Assembly (NCBI GenBank): GCA_947396885.1
Contig: OX377201.1
Span: 64,578,983 to 64,642,982 of the forward strand
From: Heligmosomoides polygyrus polygyrus
Lineage: Eukaryota; Nematoda; Chromadorea; Rhabditida; Heligmosomidae
DNA: 64,000 bases
Direction: 5' to 3'
Positions 54,991-64,000 of the stretch are shown here, in pieces. Every line of letters starts with the position of its first letter. The stretch's first letter is position 1. A program made the position numbers and the translations under genes. The notes beneath the pieces were generated by a model. That model was not told where the DNA came from and searched no databases. It saw nothing but the letters and a program-made list of their open reading frames with translations.

Positions 54991-55164
54991 GCGAAAAAAG
55001 TATTGCTCGGATATTGTTTGAACAACATCAAAAGTAGGTCGCCTGAGTATGGATCGTCTCCATTATCCGAAAAACCTACGTTCAAACTCGCTCCACTTTT
55101 GCGCCTACGGTAATTGGCGGGAACGATTTGCGATTTCCTTTCGAGAGTTCTGACGGTCGACTCT

Positions 55165-55320
55165 TGACATTGTTCGAACATTGTTCGATTTCGAACAATA
55201 TTCGAACAATGCTTTTTCGCGATCATCAATCTGCGGTTTCATTTGGAGGGTTTGAATTTGAAAATCGCGAAGTTTTGTTAGAACGTATTTCGAAATCGAA
55301 CAATGCTTGAGATCGAGGGA
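55165..55320. repeat. Inverted TTCGAA segment facing the 54 kb array
   Basis: GAACATTGTTCGATTTCGAA and GAACAATGCTTTTTCGCGA are reverse complements of motifs at 54890-54980, so the array is flanked by an inverted partner around a 170-bp unique spacer. Confidence 0.65.
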
Positions 55321-55574
55321 TTCGTCATAGTGAATTAAAGAGGGAGTTCAAATAGAAGTGGCAGTTAACTAGAGGTAATGCGATATTTTGTTGGTTGCTG
55401 TTGAACATACCTAGGATGTAAGAGCCCGATTTTTCTAGGTTATTACAATCCCTGAGAATTCTCGAAAACCCCATGAGCATTAAGCAGCGTCACGAACTGC
55501 AGTATAGTCGACTCTGGTGGCGATATTACGATTTTGGGTACTATCTCATCCTCATGTCTAGTGTTGTGTATAGT

Positions 55575-55740
55575 TTTGTTCAAATGACCTATTCGAACAG
55601 GTGATTTTCATTCGAACTTGGATAATGAATTCGAAATTTAAAAAATCGCGTTTTTCGCATGTATTCGAATCCTAGCCTTCATAAAACCACTTTCCGAATA
55701 CGTTTGAATTCGAATACTCGAAAACTGCGGGCATTTGAAA
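55575..55740. repeat. Decayed TTCGAA-rich segment
   Basis: Scattered CATTCGAA, GAATTCGAA and TTCGAATC motifs with no clear period. Confidence 0.5.
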
Positions 55741-56324
55741 CCATGTCAATAGTCAAAAATTTTGCGAGGGCACAACTATAGTTGCGCTTATACGGAGTTG
55801 ATCCTATACTGGTTGTTTCATAATAATAATTGATAATAATAAGTGATAATAAACTATGGTTTTGATCAAAAAGCCTGTTAAACGTTTACAAGTGATAAAA
55901 TACAATTTTTTGTAGAAATGATGATGTATTGCAAAATAGATGTATGATTGTATCAGTGAAATGCTAATTGAGCATATTTCTGTGGGCCATTTCAAGCAGT
56001 TTGGGCATCGTTGAGAACCTTTTCTTACTGCGTGCTCCGATGGGAATACGGCTACCTAGGTTTCGGTAGTTATTGCGTATTGTAATCGTATGCTAGTGTC
56101 CGCGTGTGTAGGCCGGCGCGCCTCTGAACATACGGAAGCTCATCGAGATCGTTGCCGAACGTCAGGTCCGCCGCGGTCGCAGTGCATTAGAAAATGTTCT
56201 GCTTTACCATGTGCAGATCAGAGCAATTCCTCATTAAACGTGCATTAAAACTGCGGACGAATTGTCGCCATCGGAAAACACGCTCTATGTACGTCATAAT
56301 CGTCATTCTTTTCAAAACCAACCC
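55741..56324. other. No gene recognised
   Basis: Short frames only; AT-rich near 55820-55960. Confidence 0.4.
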
Positions 56325-56590
56325 AGGCGCGAACCGCCGCCGCCCGACGTGGCCCGCACGTCCAGCGTACGGCGCGGCCAAGCCGGCGACGGAGGGAAAT
56401 CCCTTCCTTTGGCAGCACCTCAACCCTGAAGAATGTCCACTACTTGCAAAATAAATGACCAAGTATCTTGTTATTCTGGTCTTCTAATTGGATTGTAAAC
56501 GATGATTCAGTTGTCTTCCTAAGTTCAACCCTTTCCATCCACAACTGTGGCTTTGCCCTGTCTTCTTTCTGTTCTCTGTGGAACGTGCCT
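56325..56590. repeat. GC-rich module and flank of the giant array
   Basis: GGCCCGCACGTCCAGCGTAC and CGGCGCGGCCAAGCCGGCGA (inverted GC module, copy 3) are followed by the 195-bp flank homologous to 26597-26808 inverted, ending GAACGTGCCTTCGAAATCGA where the 41-bp array starts. Confidence 0.9.
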
Positions 56591-59500
56591 TCGAAATCGA
56601 GTTATTCGATTGTTCGATTTTCGAAGACGGCGAAAAGTCGAGTTATTCGATTGCTCGACTTTCGAAGGCGGCGAAAAATCGAGTTATTCGATTGCTCGAT
56701 TTTCGAAGGCGGCGAAAAATCGAGTTATTCGATTGTTCGATTTTCGAAGACGGCGAAAAGTCGAGTTATTCGATTGCTCGATTTTCGAAGGCGGCGAAAA
56801 ATCGAGTTATTCGATTGTTCGATTTTCGAAGACGGCGAAAAGTCGAGTTATTCGATTGCTCGATTTTCGAAGGCGGCGAAAAATCGAGTTATTCGACTGT
56901 TCGATTTTCGAAGGCGGCGAAAAATCGAGTTATTCGATTGTTTGATTTTCGAAGGCGGCGAAAAATCGAGTTATTCGATTGTTCGATTTTCGAAGACGGC
57001 GAAAAGTCGAGTTATTCGATTGCTCGACTTTCGAAGGCAGCGAAAAATCGAGTTATTCGGTTACTCGATTTTCGAAGGCAGCGAAAAATCGAGTTATTCG
57101 ATTGCTCGACTTTCGAAGGCAGCGAAAAATCGAGTTATTCGATTGCTCGACTTTCGAAGGCAGCGAAAAATCGAGTTATTCGATTGTTCGATTTTCGAAG
57201 ACGGCGAAAAGTCGAGTTATTCGATTGCTCGACTTTCGAAGGCAGCGAAAAATCGAGTTATTCGATTGTTCGATTTTCGAAGACGGCGAAAAGTCGAGTT
57301 ATTCGATTGCTCGACTTTCGAAGGCAGCGAAAAGTCGAGTTATTCGATTGCTCGATTTTCGAAGACGGCGAAAAGTCGAGTTATTCGATTGCTCGATTTT
57401 CGAAGGCGGCGAAAAATCGAGTTATTCGATTGTTCGATTTTCGAAGACGGCGAAAAGTCGAGTTATTCGATTGCTCGACTTTCGAAGGCAGCGAAAAATC
57501 GAGTTATTCGGTTACTCGATTTTCGAAGGCAGCGAAAAATCGAGTTATTCGATTGTTCGATTTTCGAAGACGGCGAAAAGTCGAGTTATTCGATTGTTCG
57601 ATTTTCGAAGACGGCGAAAAGTCGAGTTATTCGATTGCTCGACTTTCGAAGGCAGCGAAAAATCGAGTTATTCGGTTACTCGATTTTCGAAGGCAGCGAA
57701 AAATCGAGTTATTCGATTGCTCGACTTTCGAAGGCAGCGAAAAATCGAGTTATTCGATTGCTCGATTTTCGAAGGCGGCGAAAAATCGAGTTATTCGATT
57801 GTTCGATTTTCGAAGACGGCGAAAAGTCGAGTTATTCGATTGCTCGACTTTCGAAGGCAGCGAAAAATCGAGTTATTCGGTTACTCGATTTTCGAAGGCA
57901 GCGAAAAATCGAGTTATTCGATTGTTCGATTTTCGAAGACGGCGAAAAGTCGAGTTATTCGATTGCTCGACTTTCGAAGGCAGCGAAAAATCGAGTTATT
58001 CGGTTACTCGATTTTCGAAGGCAGCGAAAAATCGAGTTATTCGATTGCTCGACTTTCGAAGGCAGCGAAAAATCGAGTTATTCGGTTACTCGATTTTCGA
58101 AGGCAGCGAAAAATCGAGTTATTCGATTGTTCGATTTTCGAAGACGGCGAAAAGTCGAGTTATTCGATTGCTCGACTTTCGAAGGCAGCGAAAAATCGAG
58201 TTATTCGATTGCTCGATTTTCGAAGGCGGCGAAAAATCGAGTTATTCGATTGTTCGATTTTCGAAGACGGCGAAAAGTCGAGTTATTCGATTGCTCGACT
58301 TTCGAAGGCAGCGAAAAATCGAGTTATTCGATTGTTCGATTTTCGAAGACGGCGAAAAGTCGAGTTATTCGATTGCTCGACTTTCGAAGGCAGCGAAAAA
58401 TCGAGTTATTCGGTTACTCGATTTTCGAAGGCAGCGAAAAATCGAGTTATTCGATTGTTCGATTTTCGAAGACGGCGAAAAATCGAGTTATTCGATTGCT
58501 CGATTTTCGAAGGCGGCGAAAAATCGAGTTATTCGATTGTTCGATTTTCGAAGACGGCGAAAAGTCGAGTTATTCGATTGCTCGACTTTCGAAGGCAGCG
58601 AAAAATCGAGTTATTCGGTTACTCGATTTTCGAAGGCAGCGAAAAATCGAGTTATTCGATTGTTCGATTTTCGAAGGCGGCGAAAAATCGAGTTATTCGA
58701 TTGTTCGATTTTCGAAGACGACGAAAAGTCGAGTTATTCGATTGCTCGATTTTCGAAGGCAGCGAAAAATCGAGTTATTCGATTGCTCGACTTTCGAAGG
58801 CAGCGAAAAATCGAGTTATTCGATTGCTCGATTTTCGAAGGCGGCGAAAAATCGAGTTATTCGATTGTTCGATTTTCGAAGACGGCGAAAAGTCGAGTTA
58901 TTCGATTGCTCGACTTTCGAAGGCAGCGAAAAATCGAGTTATTCGGTTACTCGATTTTCGAAGGCAGCGAAAAATCGAGTTATTCGATTGTTCGATTTTC
59001 GAAGACGGCGAAAAGTCGAGTTATTCGATTGCTCGACTTTCGAAGGCAGCGAAAAATCGAGTTATTCGATTGCTCGATTTTCGAAGGCGGCGAAAAATCG
59101 AGTTATTCGATTGTTCGATTTTCGAAGACGGCGAAAAGTCGAGTTATTCGATTGCTCGACTTTCGAAGGCAGCGAAAAATCGAGTTATTCGGTTACTCGA
59201 TTTTCGAAGGCAGCGAAAAATCGAGTTATTCGATTGTTCGATTTTCGAAGACGGCGAAAAGTCGAGTTATTCGATTGCTCGACTTTCGAAGGCAGCGAAA
59301 AATCGAGTTATTCGGTTACTCGATTTTCGAAGGCAGCGAAAAATCGAGTTATTCGATTGTTCGATTTTCGAAGACGGCGAAAAATCGAGTTATTCGATTG
59401 CTCGATTTTCGAAGGCGGCGAAAAATCGAGTTATTCGATTGTTCGATTTTCGAAGACGGCGAAAAGTCGAGTTATTCGATTGCTCGACTTTCGAAGGCAG

Positions 59501-62500
59501 CGAAAAATCGAGTTATTCGGTTACTCGATTTTCGAAGGCAGCGAAAAATCGAGTTATTCGATTGTTCGATTTTCGAAGGCGGCGAAAAATCGAGTTATTC
59601 GATTGTTCGATTTTCGAAGACGACGAAAAGTCGAGTTATTCGATTGCTCGACTTTCGAAGGCAGCGAAAAATCGAGTTATTCGATTGCTCGACTTTCGAA
59701 GGCAGCGAAAAATCGAGTTATTCGATTGCTCGATTTTCGAAGGCGGCGAAAAATCGAGTTATTCGATTGTTCGATTTTCGAAGACGGCGAAAAGTCGAGT
59801 TATTCGATTGCTCGACTTTCGAAGGCAGCGAAAAATCGAGTTATTCGGTTACTCGATTTTCGAAGGCAGCGAAAAATCGAGTTATTCGATTGTTCGATTT
59901 TCGAAGACGGCGAAAAGTCGAGTTATTCGATTGCTCGACTTTCGAAGGCAGCGAAAAATCGAGTTATTCGATTGCTCGATTTTCGAAGGCGGCGAAAAAT
60001 CGAGTTATTCGATTGTTCGATTTTCGAAGACGGCGAAAAGTCGAGTTATTCGATTGCTCGACTTTCGAAGGCAGCGAAAAATCGAGTTATTCGATTGTTC
60101 GATTTTCGAAGACGGCGAAAAGTCGAGTTATTCGATTGTTCGATTTTCGAAGACGGCGAAAAGTCGAGTTATTCGATTGCTCGACTTTCGAAGGCAGCGA
60201 AAAATCGAGTTATTCGGTTACTCGATTTTCGAAGGCAGCGAAAAATCGAGTTATTCGATTGTTCGATTTTCGAAGACGGCGAAAAATCGAGTTATTCGAT
60301 TGCTCGATTTTCGAAGGCGGCGAAAAATCGAGTTATTCGATTGTTCGATTTTCGAAGACGGCGAAAAGTCGAGTTATTCGATTGCTCGATTTTCGAAGAC
60401 GGCGAAAAATCGAGTTATTCGATTGTTCGATTTTCGAAGGCGGCGAAAAATCGAGTTATTCGATTGTTCGATTTTCGAAGACGACGAAAAGTCGAGTTAT
60501 TCGATTGCTCGATTTTCGAAGGCAGCGAAAAATCGAGTTATTCGATTGCTCGACTTTCGAAGGCAGCGAAAAATCGAGTTATTCGATTGCTCGATTTTCG
60601 AAGGCGGCGAAAAATCGAGTTATTCGATTGTTCGATTTTCGAAGACGGCGAAAAGTCGAGTTATTCGATTGCTCGACTTTCGAAGGCAGCGAAAAATCGA
60701 GTTATTCGGTTACTCGATTTTCGAAGGCAGCGAAAAATCGAGTTATTCGATTGTTCGATTTTCGAAGACGGCGAAAAGTCGAGTTATTCGATTGCTCGAC
60801 TTTCGAAGGCAGCGAAAAATCGAGTTATTCGATTGCTCGATTTTCGAAGGCGGCGAAAAATCGAGTTATTCGATTGTTCGATTTTCGAAGACGGCGAAAA
60901 GTCGAGTTATTCGATTGCTCGACTTTCGAAGGCAGCGAAAAATCGAGTTATTCGGTTACTCGATTTTCGAAGGCAGCGAAAAATCGAGTTATTCGATTGT
61001 TCGATTTTCGAAGACGGCGAAAAGTCGAGTTATTCGATTGCTCGACTTTCGAAGGCAGCGAAAAATCGAGTTATTCGATTGCTCGATTTTCGAAGGCGGC
61101 GAAAAATCGAGTTATTCGATTGTTCGATTTTCGAAGACGGCGAAAAGTCGAGTTATTCGATTGCTCGACTTTCGAAGGCAGCGAAAAATCGAGTTATTCG
61201 GTTACTCGATTTTCGAAGGCAGCGAAAAATCGAGTTATTCGATTGTTCGATTTTCGAAGACGGCGAAAAGTCGAGTTATTCGATTGCTCGACTTTCGAAG
61301 GCAGCGAAAAATCGAGTTATTCGGTTACTCGATTTTCGAAGGCAGCGAAAAATCGAGTTATTCGATTGTTCGATTTTCGAAGACGGCGAAAAATCGAGTT
61401 ATTCGATTGCTCGATTTTCGAAGGCGGCGAAAAATCGAGTTATTCGATTGTTCGATTTTCGAAGACGGCGAAAAGTCGAGTTATTCGATTGCTCGATTTT
61501 CGAAGACGGCGAAAAGTCGAGTTATTCGATTGCTCGACTTTCGAAGGCAGCGAAAAATCGAGTTATTCGGTTACTCGATTTTCGAAGACGACGAAAAGTC
61601 GAGTTATTCGATTGCTCGATTTTCGAAGGCAGCGAAAAATCGAGTTATTCGATTGCTCGACTTTCGAAGGCAGCGAAAAATCGAGTTATTCGATTGCTCG
61701 ATTTTCGAAGGCGGCGAAAAATCGAGTTATTCGATTGTTCGATTTTCGAAGACGGCGAAAAGTCGAGTTATTCGATTGCTCGACTTTCGAAGGCAGCGAA
61801 AAATCGAGTTATTCGGTTACTCGATTTTCGAAGGCAGCGAAAAATCGAGTTATTCGATTGTTCGATTTTCGAAGACGGCGAAAAGTCGAGTTATTCGATT
61901 GCTCGACTTTCGAAGGCAGCGAAAAATCGAGTTATTCGGTTACTCGATTTTCGAAGGCAGCGAAAAATCGAGTTATTCGATTGCTCGACTTTCGAAGGCA
62001 GCGAAAAATCGAGTTATTCGGTTACTCGATTTTCGAAGGCAGCGAAAAATCGAGTTATTCGATTGTTCGATTTTCGAAGACGGCGAAAAGTCGAGTTATT
62101 CGATTGCTCGACTTTCGAAGGCAGCGAAAAATCGAGTTATTCGATTGCTCGATTTTCGAAGGCGGCGAAAAATCGAGTTATTCGATTGTTCGATTTTCGA
62201 AGACGGCGAAAAGTCGAGTTATTCGATTGCTCGACTTTCGAAGGCAGCGAAAAATCGAGTTATTCGATTGTTCGATTTTCGAAGACGGCGAAAAGTCGAG
62301 TTATTCGATTGCTCGACTTTCGAAGGCAGCGAAAAATCGAGTTATTCGGTTACTCGATTTTCGAAGGCAGCGAAAAATCGAGTTATTCGATTGTTCGATT
62401 TTCGAAGACGGCGAAAAATCGAGTTATTCGATTGCTCGATTTTCGAAGGCGGCGAAAAATCGAGTTATTCGATTGTTCGATTTTCGAAGACGGCGAAAAG

Positions 62501-64000
62501 TCGAGTTATTCGATTGCTCGACTTTCGAAGGCAGCGAAAAATCGAGTTATTCGGTTACTCGATTTTCGAAGGCAGCGAAAAATCGAGTTATTCGATTGTT
62601 CGATTTTCGAAGGCGGCGAAAAATCGAGTTATTCGATTGTTCGATTTTCGAAGACGACGAAAAGTCGAGTTATTCGATTGCTCGATTTTCGAAGGCAGCG
62701 AAAAATCGAGTTATTCGATTGCTCGACTTTCGAAGGCAGCGAAAAATCGAGTTATTCGATTGCTCGATTTTCGAAGGCGGCGAAAAATCGAGTTATTCGA
62801 TTGTTCGATTTTCGAAGACGGCGAAAAGTCGAGTTATTCGATTGCTCGACTTTCGAAGGCAGCGAAAAATCGAGTTATTCGGTTACTCGATTTTCGAAGG
62901 CAGCGAAAAATCGAGTTATTCGATTGTTCGATTTTCGAAGACGGCGAAAAGTCGAGTTATTCGATTGCTCGACTTTCGAAGGCAGCGAAAAATCGAGTTA
63001 TTCGATTGCTCGATTTTCGAAGGCGGCGAAAAATCGAGTTATTCGATTGTTCGATTTTCGAAGACGGCGAAAAGTCGAGTTATTCGATTGCTCGACTTTC
63101 GAAGGCAGCGAAAAATCGAGTTATTCGGTTACTCGATTTTCGAAGGCAGCGAAAAATCGAGTTATTCGATTGTTCGATTTTCGAAGACGGCGAAAAGTCG
63201 AGTTATTCGATTGCTCGACTTTCGAAGGCAGCGAAAAATCGAGTTATTCGGTTACTCGATTTTCGAAGGCAGCGAAAAATCGAGTTATTCGATTGTTCGA
63301 TTTTCGAAGACGGCGAAAAATCGAGTTATTCGATTGCTCGATTTTCGAAGGCGGCGAAAAATCGAGTTATTCGATTGTTCGATTTTCGAAGACGGCGAAA
63401 AGTCGAGTTATTCGATTGCTCGATTTTCGAAGACGGCGAAAAGTCGAGTTATTCGATTGCTCGACTTTCGAAGGCAGCGAAAAATCGAGTTATTCGGTTA
63501 CTCGATTTTCGAAGACGACGAAAAGTCGAGTTATTCAATTGCTCGATTTTCGAAGGCAGCGAAAAATCGAGTTATTCGATTGCTCGACTTTCGAAGGCAG
63601 CGAAAAATCGAGTTATTCGATTGCTCGATTTTCGAAGGCGGCGAAAAATCGAGTTATTCGATTGTTCGATTTTCGAAGACGGCGAAAAGTCGAGTTATTC
63701 GATTGCTCGACTTTCGAAGGCAGCGAAAAATCGAGTTATTCGGTTACTCGATTTTCGAAGGCAGCGAAAAATCGAGTTATTCGATTGTTCGATTTTCGAA
63801 GACGGCGAAAAGTCGAGTTATTCGATTGCTCGACTTTCGAAGGCAGCGAAAAATCGAGTTATTCGATTGCTCGATTTTCGAAGGCGGCGAAAAATCGAGT
63901 TATTCGATTGTTCGATTTTCGAAGACGGCGAAAAGTCGAGTTATTCGATTGCTCGACTTTCGAAGGCAGCGAAAAATCGAGTTATTCGGTTACTCGATTT
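56591..64000. repeat. Giant 41-bp satellite array with higher-order structure
   Basis: Starts with TCGAGTTATTCGATTGTTCG and repeats every 41 bp (56600, 56641, 56682, 56723 and on) for at least 7.4 kb, about 180 monomers, to the window edge. Four main monomer variants differ at a few sites: GTTCGATTTTCGAAGACGGC, GCTCGACTTTCGAAGGCAGC, TTACTCGATTTTCGAAGGCA and GCTCGATTTTCGAAGGCGGC, often in ordered runs. A rare GACGACGAAAAG variant occurs at 58718, 59620, 60481, 61588, 62654 and 63515, at 22, 21, 27, 26 and 21 monomers, all exact multiples of 41. Open frames through it are repeat artefacts. Confidence 0.98.

Noticed and set aside
56547..56945. 132-codon frame with repeated RLFDFRRRRKVELFDCS-like blocks
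   Set aside because: It is the 41-bp satellite read through; three monomers give a 41-residue cycle without stops. No sign of a gene.
1..64000. CRISPR array, prokaryotic operons, phage or toxin systems
   Set aside because: The giant array has no spacers (unit-to-unit continuity at 41 bp), and the window has eukaryotic elements, splice signals and no prokaryotic genes.

Overview
This 64 kb window looks like repeat-dense nuclear DNA of a nematode, most likely a strongylid such as a hookworm. I infer this from the mix of elements: a BEL/Pao retrotransposon, a full-length RTE, several mariners (two resembling the cecropia/Hsmar1-like group, to which the hookworm element bandit is said to belong), and a Tc4/Tc5-like foldback element inserted at CTNAG. 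C. elegans-type splice signals also occur. I could not confirm any intact single-copy host gene. The best open reading frames belong to mobile elements or are unrecognised.

Layout. 0-13 kb: a foldback element with mariner-like ends, a small palindromic MITE, several TTCGAA-rich minisatellites, a mariner C-terminal relic, and dispersed repeats. 13.1-15.7 kb: a young gag-only BEL/Pao element with near-identical LTRs, a 5-bp target duplication and a tRNA-Gly-type primer binding site, nested in a tRNA-derived repeat. 16.5-20 kb: a second tRNA-like repeat family, one copy turned into a perfect 144-bp-arm palindrome. 20-26 kb: decayed retroelement pieces (env-like, gag-like) split by a 2.16 kb Tc4-like foldback element. 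26-27.3 kb: a composite repeat carrying two minisatellites.

30.07-33.53 kb: a full-length but frameshifted RTE retrotransposon flanked by a 12-bp duplication. 33.5-40 kb: another 41-bp minisatellite, small MITEs and unassigned sequence. 40-47.7 kb: three mariner relics, two interrupted by other terminal-inverted-repeat elements; the third is cut by an assembly gap. 47.8-53 kb: tRNA-like repeats and a 124-bp tandem repeat. 54-55.3 kb: a 41-bp TTCGAA array. 56.6 kb to the window end: more than 7.4 kb of a 41-bp satellite (about 180 monomers) with higher-order structure, running off the edge.

The most interesting theme is a superfamily of TTCGAA minisatellites. At nine separate loci the period is 41 or 42 bp although the monomer sequences differ strongly. 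The giant terminal array has exactly the same edge and flank as a 4-copy array embedded in the dispersed repeat at 26.4 kb, which suggests that a short array carried by a mobile repeat was amplified into a satellite. A second theme is recurrent perfect 'snap-back' inverted duplications with short loops; one of them demonstrably interrupts the RTE reverse transcriptase.
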